Positions 9,999 to 17,939 of a stretch of 21,707 nucleotides of DNA are shown one piece after another (positions within the stretch are counted from its first letter, which is position 1; each line of letters starts with the position of its first letter). Position numbers and translations under genes: made by a program. The stretch comes from Ophioceras dolichostomum (Eukaryota; Ascomycota; Sordariomycetes; Magnaporthales; Ophioceraceae). The stretch lies in contig PYST01000496.1 of NCBI GenBank assembly GCA_003049485.1, positions 403 through 22,109 on the forward strand. Direction: 5' to 3'. The notes under the pieces were generated by a model. That model did no database searches. It worked only from the letters and a program-made list of their open reading frames with translations, and was not told the origin of the DNA.

Positions 9999-10523
9999 TG
10001 AATCGGAGTCGGTTGATAAGGAACAGATCGAAGCGGTCCTCTAAGACTTAGATTGAGTTACCAGCCGGGGGAAACCTTCAAGAACACATGTTAGTGGCAG
10101 CTTGACGGTGGCGAAAATTAGTTCCGGTCGGCCGCCATTGCAGGCGGGTGCCCACTTGCCGCCGCGGAGAAAACGGCGAGCACGAAGCCCCGCACTGGCC
10201 TTGGCATTCTCCCGATCCGGTAATTCACCATCACCGTCCTCTAAGCAAATTGGACACGGGCGGCAGTGATTATTCAGCACGGAGGCAAAATCCTCACGAT
10301 GCGGAATTCTCAACATTCAGGACGGCTTTATTGCTAACTACCTAGAAATGCGACCCGGGCCAAGACGGCGCTCCCGTGGCTGCCGGCTGATGAAGACGTT
10401 GATGCTGAGAAACATTACCTGTGTTGCCCTCGGCGGGTTGGTTTATCCTCCCGGCTCTGGTGGCGATGACGACATCGTGGTGCGCAGAGGTGGGGAGGTC
10501 CGACTAGTCGATGTGTGAAGGGA
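9999..10523. other. Intergenic stretch upstream of the reductase gene
   Basis: No gene is supported here. A minus-strand frame at 10041-10316 contains CPICLED, like the start of a RING finger, but lacks the rest of the cysteine/histidine pattern. The right part should contain the upstream control region of the reductase gene. Confidence 0.55.
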
Positions 10524-10528
10524 TATAA
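10524..10528 (+). promoter_or_regulatory. TATA box of the reductase gene
   Basis: GGATATAAGAATG lies about 200 bp upstream of the ATG at 10725. CA-rich sequence at about 10610-10720 between it and the ATG looks like a fungal 5' leader. Confidence 0.55.
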
Positions 10529-10724
10529 GAATGCCTGGCATGCCGGTTCGGTGGCGGTGCTGGATTCCAATAACATCACTATTCTCATCACAGATCATCA
10601 TTGAAGAGCACCATCAGCAATAGCTTTGCTGAGCGCCCAGACCAACATCCCAACGACAAGACGCAATCCAACAGCCAACCAGCCAATACCCAAGAACCAT
10701 AGCCTCGAAAGACCCAGGACGAAC

Positions 10725-11786
10725 ATGGCTACCACACCCGCAACACTCCCAGCCGGCCTCCCCTCCACCATGAAAGCCATCCTCCAACCGGACGTGAACT
10801 CCACCATCCTCATCCAGTCCACCGTCCCTCTCCCCAAGCCGACCCACCCTGACGACGTCCTCGTCCGCGTGGTGACCACCTCCCCCTGCGCAGGCGAGCT
10901 CCTCTGGGCCGCCACCTACCCGGACATGTTCCCGAAGGACAAGACGCCCATCCCGTGCCAGGACCTTGCGGGCGTCGTGGTCGCGGCGCCCTCCCACTCG
11001 GCCTTCAAGCCCGACGACGAGGTCTTCGCGCGTATCGAGGCCGTTCGGCCCGGCTGCGGCGCCGAGTACACGCTCGCGCGTGAGAGGGAGCTGGCGCTGC
11101 GGCCCAAGACGCTCGACTGGGTCCAGACCGCCGCGACGCCGCTGAGTGCGCTGACGGCGTACCAGATGCTGTTCACCCAGGGCACGCTGGACGGCGCGGC
11201 CCTCGTCGACGGACCGGGGAGGGACGCCGCGAGGAGGCACAACGCGGGTAAGCGCGTGCTGGTCACTGGCGCGTCGGGCGGGGTGGGAAGCTGGGTTGTG
11301 CAGTTCGCTGCCAGGGCCGGGGCGGGAGCCGTGGTGGCTGTGGCAGGGAAGGAGAAGGGTGATGCGGTGCGCGCGCTGGGCGCCACGGAGGTGATAGACT
11401 ACACGCGGGAGTCGATTGTAGACTGGGTGAACGTCGATCCGGGAGGGAGGGCTATCGGCCTGGTGGCGGACTGCATTGGAGGGGAGAGCCTGGTCATGGC
11501 GTGGACGGCGGTGAAAGATGGGGGAGCGCTGATCAGCATCGCGGGCCTGCCGGACATGGTCAAGCCCGAGGGGCTCAAGGACAAGACACTGGAGAAGAGC
11601 CTGTTCTTCGTTGTCGATCCGCTCGGGAGCCAGCTGGCTGAGATTGGCAAGATGATTGATGCTGGGCTCGTCTACCCTACGGTTGATAGTGTGTGGGAGT
11701 TTAAGGATTTCGAGAAGGCGTTCGAGAGGCTCCATGGGAACCACGCAAAGGGCAAGATCATCATCAAGGTCGAGGGGTCGGCATAA
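10725..11786 (+). CDS. Zinc-independent medium-chain dehydrogenase/reductase, quinone-oxidoreductase-like
   Basis: This 353-residue single-exon protein belongs to the medium-chain reductase superfamily and should use NAD(P)H to reduce an enone or quinone-type substrate in the cytosol. The N-terminal GroES-like catalytic domain begins at MKAILQPD and covers about residues 16-140. The Rossmann fold follows, with VLVTGASGGVGSW (glycine motif at 182-188), then a strand/helix ending in ALGATEVIDY. The C-terminus has the usual FEKAFERLHGNHAKGKIIIKV ending. There is no structural-zinc four-cysteine loop and no Cys/His/Cys catalytic-zinc set. The ATG at 10725 is chosen because the only codons upstream in this frame are non-ATG and read like untranslated leader. 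Relatives include stand-alone reductases and trans-acting enoyl reductases of polyketide clusters, but no synthase is in the window. Confidence 0.95.
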   Translation: MATTPATLPAGLPSTMKAILQPDVNSTILIQSTVPLPKPTHPDDVLVRVVTTSPCAGELLWAATYPDMFPKDKTPIPCQDLAGVVVAAPSHSAFKPDDEVFARIEAVRPGCGAEYTLARERELALRPKTLDWVQTAATPLSALTAYQMLFTQGTLDGAALVDGPGRDAARRHNAGKRVLVTGASGGVGSWVVQFAARAGAGAVVAVAGKEKGDAVRALGATEVIDYTRESIVDWVNVDPGGRAIGLVADCIGGESLVMAWTAVKDGGALISIAGLPDMVKPEGLKDKTLEKSLFFVVDPLGSQLAEIGKMIDAGLVYPTVDSVWEFKDFEKAFERLHGNHAKGKIIIKVEGSA

Positions 11787-12863
11787 GGTGAGCTCCGGAG
11801 TCTATCGGCGAGCGTGGACTCGGCGTCGGGAACGTCCGCCGACTCATTGACGCCCAGCTATCCTCCCTGGACCATGGACGGGCCATGGGATTGGCTGAGC
11901 CATGCGGTGCTCCTCGAAGCCCTATTCGATACGATGGTAGACGTATAGGTAGATACATATGAAGTTTGGCAGGCCGAAAGAAAAATGTTTAAATACAGGG
12001 AATTTCCATCAAACTATATCCCACAATTACAATCTGATCAGAAATGAGCAGTCTCGGGAGGGCCGTGCCATTTGTAGTATCCCCGACGCAAATGCCTCTT
12101 TGGAGGCCTGCGCTCAGGAGGCTCCCCAGCGCCGCCAGGAAGACGACACCGAGAACGAGGATGCCACAGCTGATGCGGCCAAGAAGGAATTCACGAGCAC
12201 GGGTACAGAAACAGCTTTGAGACGACCGACTGAGAACGGTCGCACGCGAGGATGGAGTTTGGGCTTGACTCCGAGTCCGGCTTCCGCCTCTACGGTGCAG
12301 GAGGCGGTAGCGATGTTACGGGAGAAGTCCGACAGTCAACTTGACGGAGGGGCGTTTTTTGAATGCAGCAGCCAAGCGGGATACTTGCCGCGAAACTGTT
12401 GCACTTAGGATAAAAGGTTAACCAAGGGTTATAGCGACTCGATCAACGCCCTTTGTCGACCATACTTTGGCTTCGAACAAGCGCAAGCTGGAGGAGGCCG
12501 AACAGCAGTCGGGAAACTGATCACCCTGGGGAATAGCGTCCCTCTCCCAAGGCCGTCATCAAGTATAGAAGAGCTTGTTCAGTAGACAGCCTGACGTGGA
12601 TCCTTTTATGGTGCCCTCCATTGTCTCTCCCATGGACTGGCTCTTTTTGGCTCCGGTCGTCACTTAGGAGTAATAACGACATTGAGGAGCAAGTACGCAT
12701 ATCAGACAGACAGCGTTCTCCCTCACTAAAGCACTGAAGGGACCATGATGGATGCCTGAAGACAATAAACCCTCCTCCTACTCTTCATGCCCTATAAAAC
12801 TGGGAGCACGATTGTCAAAATTCTTCTTTTCAAAACAAACACGCGCACAAAAAAAGCGCTTCC
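11787..12863. other. Intergenic stretch before the LTR patch; two weak ORFs
   Basis: A 149-codon plus-strand frame (11959-12408) and an overlapping 58-codon frame (12044-12220, beginning MSSLGRAVPFVV and rich in Arg/Pro, like a mitochondrial presequence) are the only candidates. Neither has a recognised domain. The short frame could be the leftover 5' exon of a mitochondrially targeted protein, at low confidence. Nothing else is visible. Confidence 0.4.
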
Positions 12864-13096
12864 TGTTGAACCATTGGGTGCACCTCTCTGCACCTATGAG
12901 GAACTAGTTGCCTCAGTCATCAAGGCATCCACATCAACAGACCTCAGATCACGTGGACCCTCGGGAGTCGCCTACAAAAGCACTCCCTCCGGCCCACGCG
13001 TAGACTAGCTTTTTCTCTTCCTCGTACATCATCAGAATCAACAGATTGGTTTACCACACGCGTGTCTTTTCCAATTGGAACCCTGGCCTTCCAACA
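12864..13096 (+). mobile_element. Solo LTR, copy 1 (233 bp)
   Basis: The element begins TGTTGAACC and ends CCAACA, giving the TGTTG/CAACA inverted ends of an LTR retrotransposon. It is flanked by a perfect 5-bp target duplication, CTTCC, at 12859-12863 and 13097-13101. It is about 80% identical by eye to copy 2 and exactly the same length. No gag, pol, primer-binding site or polypurine tract sits next to it, so it is a solo LTR left by recombination between two LTRs, or a minimal non-autonomous copy. Inside are a TCACGTGG E-box-like site, a CACGCGTG site near the 3' end, and a hairpin surrounding the TATA-like CTACAAAAGC. Orientation is inferred from that TATA-like sequence. Confidence 0.87.
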
Positions 13097-13454
13097 CTTC
13101 CCACCACCAACGGGGACACCACCACCACACCATCAAGACTACCCTAACGGTATTGAGAGATCGAAAGCATCATAAGCGGTACGTGTAATAGTTGAATAAG
13201 ATCGAATTCTCATGTTTCCCTGTTGCCCCATTTCCCACTCCGCCAGCTCTCACGCCGCATAACGGCTCAACGCTTCCGCGGGCCTCAACGGTATTGGACG
13301 TGCCAGTCTTGCCCATCGAAGACGCTATCCTTTCGGAGCGTGAGTCTTGGCCCGAAGATGGGCGTCAAGTGACGTTCAAGGCCGTTGGCGACGAGCTGCG
13401 ACGAGTTTCATCTAGCTACTTCAGGTTTTGAAAAAATAACAAAGCCACGATAAG
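13097..13454. other. Spacer between two solo LTRs
   Basis: The 358 bp between copies 1 and 2 includes the CTTCC and ATAAG target duplications at its ends. Because each LTR has its own duplication, this is pre-existing host sequence and not an element interior. A 79-codon open frame (13192-13431) lacks an ATG; its last 45 codons look protein-like, but no family is recognised. Confidence 0.6.
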
Positions 13455-13687
13455 TGTTGAACCACGGTTGGGTGCACTTCCGTGCACCCACGTGGACGAG
13501 TTGCCTCAGTCACCAAGGCAGCCCCCTCGACAGACCTTAGGTCACGTGGGCCCCTTGGAATCGCTTACAAAAGCGATTCCTCCGACTCACGTGTAGACTA
13601 CCTTTACTCTTCCCTGTACATCATCAGAATCAACAGATTGGTTTACCACGCGCGTGTTTGCTTTTTCCCCTTGAAGCCCAACCAACA
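13455..13687 (+). mobile_element. Solo LTR, copy 2 (233 bp)
   Basis: The element runs from TGTTGAACC to CCAACCAACA and is flanked by a perfect 5-bp duplication, ATAAG, at 13450-13454 and 13688-13692. That duplication differs from the one at copy 1, so the two are independent insertions. It carries three CACGTG sites, a 9-bp-stem hairpin at 13469-13490 (GGGTGCAC TTCC GTGCACCC core) and a 10-bp perfect hairpin at 13557-13580 with loop ACAA. The same positions in copy 1 also pair. Confidence 0.88.
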
Positions 13688-13978
13688 ATAAGGGCTTGTC
13701 ACCAGGATGCCCTGCCTACTGAACTCCCCCCCTCCTTTCCAGCCCTCCTCCTTTCGAGCATTGCCCCTTTCTATTTCCACCGGTCGTATTGAAACCCTCT
13801 CTGGAGTCACGTCTTCGAAAAACCGGGCTCATATCACAATCTTCCCCAAGGAAGTCGGACGGACGCAGCGGCTAACGCATTTTTTTTTATTTTTTTTTTA
13901 GCAGACCAAAATAAAATCGAACCTGGCACAGCCCTCTCTCCCCCATGGCCGACCACCTTTCACCGCCAAAAATTCACG

Positions 13979-14364
13979 ATGGACGACAACAACGCGCAAG
14001 ACGACCACCCATTCCGGGTCGGGGACGCCGTCCTGGTGGGCGATGTCCCCACCCTGGACTTGGGCGTCTGCCCGGGATGGGTGGACGAGGTCTCGCCCGG
14101 CGCGTCTTCGTCACGCTGGACCCGGCGCGGATGGAGCCGAGGTTCCTGTTCGCCCTGCCGGAAGGCGGCGCCCAGTGGGACATCTTCTGGGTCTGGAGGC
14201 GGGAGGGGCCGGGCCGGTGGAGGCGGTACCGCGTTGAGGCGGCGCCGTACCCCACGCGCGGCCGCATCATGGTCATGGAGGTGGAGGAGGAGGAGAGGGT
14301 CTGGGCCGCGTTCAAATCGTGCGTGGACTACCTGGTCCGAATGCTCACCAGCTTCTTCCTGTGA
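13979..14364 (+). pseudogene. Short unidentified gene interrupted by one frameshift
   Basis: From the ATG at 13979 the frame reads MDDNNAQDDHPFRVGDAVLV and on to VCPGWVDEV. Near 14095-14105 the protein-like reading moves by one base to RVFVTLDPARMEPRFLF, then FALPEGGAQWDIFWVW, ending with YLVRMLTSFFL and TGA at 14364. Joined, it would be about 130 residues. Each half is compositionally protein-like while the unused frames are Arg/Ser/Pro shadows. The alternative ATG at 13945 opens the second frame directly but gives an Arg/Gly/Pro-rich N-terminus that looks like a shadow. No family is recognised; the VGDAVLV opening recalls SH3-like barrels and resembles VGDEVWV in the broken gene at 7696-8167. 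It lies between LTR copies 2 and 3. A sequencing error is the main alternative to true decay. Confidence 0.5.
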
Positions 14365-14503
14365 GCGAAGTTCGGGGGCGGAATTTGAGGATGGAGAGGG
14401 ACATTCGAGTCTTTTTGGAGCCTGCTTTTAATACTACTTGATCGACACTACTATAATATATCTCAACGGCCTTTCCTCCCTTCCCTCATTCTATATTGAC
14501 CAG

Positions 14504-14709
14504 TGTTGGTTCATAGTAGGTACCTGCTCACGTGGCAGCTGTTGCCTCAGTCCTAAGGCATCAACTTCCAAGGCATGTACCTACCAAGCAGCCTTTATAA
14601 GGTCGCTCTCCCCACCAACGCACAGATAGCTTTCCTTTGGAAGACAGACACATGAATTCAGTAGTATATTGCACGCGTGCTTATTCCTTTCCCCATTGGC
14701 CTCCCGAAA
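14504..14709 (+). mobile_element. Divergent solo LTR, copy 3 (206 bp)
   Basis: It begins TGTTGG and shares with copies 1 and 2, in the same order, the block TTGCCTCAGTC...AAGGCA, a CACGTGG site, a GATAGCTTT-like block, and a CACGCGTG followed by a T/C-rich run and CCATTGG. A 5-bp duplication, ACCAG, flanks it at 14499-14503 and 14710-14714. The 3' end reads CCGAAA, not CAACA, so it has mutated or the boundary is off by a few bases. A true TATA sequence, CCTTTATAAGG, occupies the position of the TATA-like hairpin in the other copies. It is an older insertion or a different subfamily. Confidence 0.55.
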
Positions 14710-14963
14710 ACCAGAGCAAAATGGCGAGAGCATCGCGTGACCTAAAGCAACTCTTCTCCACGAAGACAAGAGTCTCTCTTGCTCCAAAATCTCGCCAGCT
14801 GAGTGAACAACCGTTTCTCTACTTCAAGTTCGGCATCGGCAGGAGGTAGGACTGAGTCCTGAAGGGCACCATTCTCACTCGCGCTGTGTGGTAGCCCCAC
14901 CCTATCAGGAGCTCCTCGCCATCCCGCAATGCCTCTAGCCTGCTTCTCGCCGCTAGGGTCGAT

Positions 14964-15116
14964 GACGGGCCCTTTGAAGATGAGATCACCAACCTCAAGC
15001 ACGTTGGAGCCGGCGTTCTCTCGATGGCCAACTCTGGGCCAAACACCAACGGCAGCCAGTTCATCACACTCGGACCCGCAGCGTGGCTCGATGGAAACCA
15101 CACCGTCTTCGGGCGG
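14964..15116 (+). pseudogene. Cyclophilin (peptidyl-prolyl isomerase) gene fragment
   Basis: In one frame the sequence reads GPFEDEITNLKH, GAGVLSMANSGPNTNGSQF, then ITLGPAAWLDGNHTVFGR. This is the central-to-C-terminal core of the cyclophilin fold, closest to the PPIL1-like class. The family has SQFFIT; here one Phe codon is missing (a 3-bp in-frame deletion), and the N-terminal half with the catalytic Arg is not recognisable, although APKSRQLSEQP at about 14785-14817 may be a relic of the APKT helix. Stops close the frame upstream. After 15116 the open frame continues as unrelated-looking residues, and a second frame (ALKIIAATG near 15140) may hold the shifted end. It starts just after LTR copy 3. 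It cannot encode a functional isomerase. Confidence 0.8.
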
Positions 15117-15249
15117 GACCTGCCCTACGAAACGCACGGCGCTAAAGATCATAGCGGCAACAGGCCAAACCACATCAATGGTATGTCTCGCACCCATTGA
15201 CAACAAGGGAGGCCGAGCCCTGGGACCGGGAAGGGTGGTTGAGCAGTAG

Positions 15250-15633
15250 GAAACAAGAGGGTTGAGCTGGGCTGCTTAAACACAGGCGAGAGGCGGCGGA
15301 ACACCTAGACTCCATCGAGTCGACATTCATGCGGATTTGATCCGTCCGGGCCGATGTTAGCTCACACATGACACCGAGTCCGGAAGGTCATTAACCCGTG
15401 CCCACTGGTGCTCCAAGATCAGATCTACCGGTGATGGCCACCCAAGGCGGTCTCCCCTAAGCTTGAAGGCACCAAGATGCCAGAGAGACCCGACGGATGA
15501 CCCGATGGGAACTTTACCTCTGCGTGCCTAAAACCACCATTCATCTGCTCAACAAAGACTTCATGATTCAAGGCGAGGCGGGCCCCCTACCACTACCTAG
15601 GCAGGGTATCTATGCTGTACCAACCGACCGACG
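15250..15633. other. Non-genic stretch
   Basis: Nothing recognisable was seen on either strand. Confidence 0.5.
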
Positions 15634-16071
15634 ATGCCTGAAGCCAGGGGTAAAGCGCTGCTTTTAGAAGCGAAGGTCCCCAAACCCTTCCCAGAGAGCC
15701 TACCGCTTTCGCCCAAGCACCGCCGGGAGCTCTTCAGATTCATATACAAGGAGACGAGAGAGCTGCAGCTGAAGCGCCCGCCAAAGTGGTCACCCGCATG
15801 GCGGTGGCTGTGGACACTTTCCGGCTCCATGCTTGACAGGTGGACCGAGCTCAGGTGGCAGGGCGCTTTGTGTGTGGTCGAGCCGCTTTCCCGCAGATCG
15901 TCCAAGCTGAGGTCCCGGGGCTCTCTGTCGCCCTCAGACCGGCCAGACCTCGGGCGGGGATGCTGGGACAATATATCTGGTATTGAGTGGATTATTTCAG
16001 GGAACAACCGGTTTGACCGTATTGGTAAGAAGTTGCAACTCGACAAGTTCACGACAAGCTGTGGACAGTAG
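15634..16071 (+). CDS. Hypothetical ORF, 145 residues, doubtful
   Basis: The frame starts at an ATG (MPEARGKALLLEAKVPKPF) and is open to a TAG at 16071. It has Trp-rich stretches (WSPAWRWLW) and basic segments but no recognised domain, signal peptide or clear membrane span. A minus-strand frame of similar length overlaps it. It sits in a tract rich in gene remnants, so it may be another remnant. It is listed because the residue composition is more protein-like than the surrounding frames. Confidence 0.25.
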   Translation: MPEARGKALLLEAKVPKPFPESLPLSPKHRRELFRFIYKETRELQLKRPPKWSPAWRWLWTLSGSMLDRWTELRWQGALCVVEPLSRRSSKLRSRGSLSPSDRPDLGRGCWDNISGIEWIISGNNRFDRIGKKLQLDKFTTSCGQ

Positions 16072-16708
16072 GCCACATCTTACTATCTGATGCCCAAGCC
16101 TCGACTCGGAATGTGGAGGATTTGCTGTCAGGGGATCAAACGTGGTCATGGGCACGGGCAGCATGCGTAAGGGGGTACTATCGAACCAGAGCAGAGCAGA
16201 GGAACATCAGGGGGATAAGAAGGTGGGAAGGGAAAGAAAGGGGGAGGGTAGAGGCATGTTTCTGTGGAGGATGACCGATTATCTTTCGGTGTTGAAGAGG
16301 AAGAGGTGGGATGGGGGAGGCTGAACCCTAACGACAAGGAGCCATCAGGCGTGTGGAGCTTTTCTTACTGGGGTACTCATTCTTGAAAAGATATAATAGT
16401 AGAAGGATCGTGGGCGCAAGCAGCCAGCTAAAAATTAGCACTCTTAGTGCGTGCTGTATTGCTGCGTACTCATCTGTAACTCTACAAGACACAGGCTCAG
16501 GTGCAGATGAAGGACGCAGCCTCTAAGCCAGCCCACAAAACGGCGGAACGCCCGCCGCCTGAACAAAAGCAATGATCTAAGACTGCAAACGGGTATTCCC
16601 TACGAACAGAACCGTGTCTTCCAGGTTCGTCGAGGCGGGGGCCAAGATGCTAGATGGAGCCTCTATTGCTCTCCTAGGTAGGGCATAATATAGCACTCCG
16701 TCACAAGA
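16072..16708. other. Non-genic stretch, includes the 3' flank of the SnoaL-like gene
   Basis: A purine-rich tract (about 16200-16320) and otherwise ordinary sequence are present. No domain, RNA gene or repeat element was found. Confidence 0.5.
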
Positions 16709-17242
16709 TCATCGATCCTCAGCCAACCGCTTCAGCCAGTCGACCATGACCTGTGCATCCTGCGCATTCTCCCAGTGCTCCACCGCCTTCCTACCCTCGA
16801 ACCTCCAGACACCGCAGAACGGCATCGCCAGATCACGCCCCTGCTGCTGCTGCTTTTGCTGCTGCTGTGTGCCATCTCCATTCTTCCGTCCTTCTCCACC
16901 CAGCGTCGTGGGCCTACTAGCCCCTGTCGTCGCCCGCAACGTGCCCAGCACGACGCCAAACGCCTCATTCGCGGTAATGGATTCGACGTCCATGACTAGG
17001 GTGCCGTTCGTGGCGGCGATGAGGCCGTCCTCGTGCGCCTGGACCGCTTTGATGCCGCGCAGCGGAGACTTGGGGCGAGAAGGGAGGAGGTCTCGGTCCG
17101 CTGCGTGGAGGACGATGTTTGGAGCCGCGACCTCGGACATGCGGGATAGGTCCTTGTAGAGGTAGGCGAGCAGCTCCGTCGTGCTGCTGAATGGGGGAGA
17201 GGGGGTTGCCTGGACTTTGGCTGGGACTTGGGTTGGAGCCAT
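16709..17242 (-). CDS. SnoaL/NTF2-like domain protein with a polyglutamine insert
   Basis: This 177-residue protein has the layout of a small NTF2-like (SnoaL-type) fold, a cone-shaped alpha+beta barrel used by cyclases, isomerases and unknown-function proteins. An N-terminal helix region, TTELLAYLYKDLSRMSE, precedes NIVLHAADRD and GIKAVQAHEDGLIAATNG. The strands VMDVESITANEAFGVVLGTL and then AMPFCGVWRFEGRKAVEHW complete the fold. Between those two strands (about residues 104-136) is an insertion with QQQQKQQQQ coded by a CAG-rich run, probably a surface loop. The ATG at 17242 (MAPTQVPAKV) is chosen; the frame stays open upstream to 17812, but that part reads as non-coding and a TATA box lies inside it. 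Substrate and pathway are unknown. Confidence 0.83.
   Translation of the reverse strand: MAPTQVPAKVQATPSPPFSSTTELLAYLYKDLSRMSEVAAPNIVLHAADRDLLPSRPKSPLRGIKAVQAHEDGLIAATNGTLVMDVESITANEAFGVVLGTLRATTGASRPTTLGGEGRKNGDGTQQQQKQQQQGRDLAMPFCGVWRFEGRKAVEHWENAQDAQVMVDWLKRLAEDR
16840..16868. repeat. CAG/CTG trinucleotide run coding the polyglutamine insert
   Basis: The plus strand reads CTG repeats interrupted by TTTTG; on the coding (minus) strand this gives four Gln, a Lys and four Gln. Confidence 0.85.
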
Positions 17243-17448
17243 GGCGAGAGTTGGAGGCGAGAGTGTTGGCGAGAGCAAGATAAGATTGCGGCCGCGAGTG
17301 ATTGGTGCGTACGTTGTATTGGCGGCGAATTTTGATTCTGAGGAGCTGGAACTGGCTCTTGAATGCTCAGGTGCGGATGCGGAGAGCCACGAAGTTTCTC
17401 GCGTCTCCGGGACAGTGTGTGATGGGCGTGAGTTGTGCTCTCTCGCAA

Positions 17449-17455
17449 TTTTATA
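17449..17455 (-). promoter_or_regulatory. TATA box of the SnoaL-like gene
   Basis: GGGCTATAAAATTGCG reads on the minus strand about 210 bp upstream of the ATG at 17242. It supports that ATG over the non-ATG codons further up the open frame. Confidence 0.6.
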
Positions 17456-17939
17456 GCCCATGCAGGAGTGCGGCTGGAGGTGTCCGTCTCCCGGACCTCC
17501 GTTCGTCCTGTGGACTTTAGGCGGGTGGTACGGCATTAGTGCCATGCGCCACACGGGCCCCTGGCCCCCACCGTCCGCGATGAAGCTGGCCTCCTCGGAC
17601 AGCATCTGTTCCCCTCGCGCTACGGAATCACGCGAGGTCCAAGCGCTCCTCACCAATGCTTTTGTTCTGCTGCTACTCTGCCCTAGGCTAACTGATGGAA
17701 TCTCGAGAAGCGTGGAGGGACTGCGGTACCAGGACTCAATGTCACGTCTGACGGGATCAGCCGACTTAGACGCTCCAGAATGTCCTGAGTGTTCACAGGA
17801 TTCTACCCCCAAGTCCTACCGAGCGCCTCTGGCCGCAGACCAGCGCGGACCGGCCACGCCCTCCCCATTCCCGTAAGCTCGGTCACCTGCCCTGCCTCTC
17901 TCCTCCCTCCTAACCCCCTTCTATGCCGACCCCTTGCAG
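17456..17939. other. Upstream flank of the SnoaL-like gene
   Basis: This contains the far promoter region and sequence beyond it. The minus-strand open frame running through to 17812 is without ATG or family likeness and is treated as chance. The plus-strand frame at 17460-17876 is also unsupported. Confidence 0.5.

Noticed and set aside
10041..10316. CPICLED in a minus-strand frame, suggesting a RING finger
   Set aside because: The remaining zinc-binding Cys/His pattern of a RING domain is missing.
10614..11744. 376-codon minus-strand open frame
   Set aside because: It is antisense to the reductase gene, is Arg/Gly/His-rich and resembles no family.
12864..13687. Single miniature retrotransposon (TRIM-like) with copies 1 and 2 as its two LTRs
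   Set aside because: Each copy has its own complete and different target duplication, so they are separate insertions.
17243..17812. N-terminal extension of the SnoaL-like protein
   Set aside because: It has no ATG at its start, poor protein-like composition and an internal TATA box; the ATG at 17242 starts the recognisable domain.
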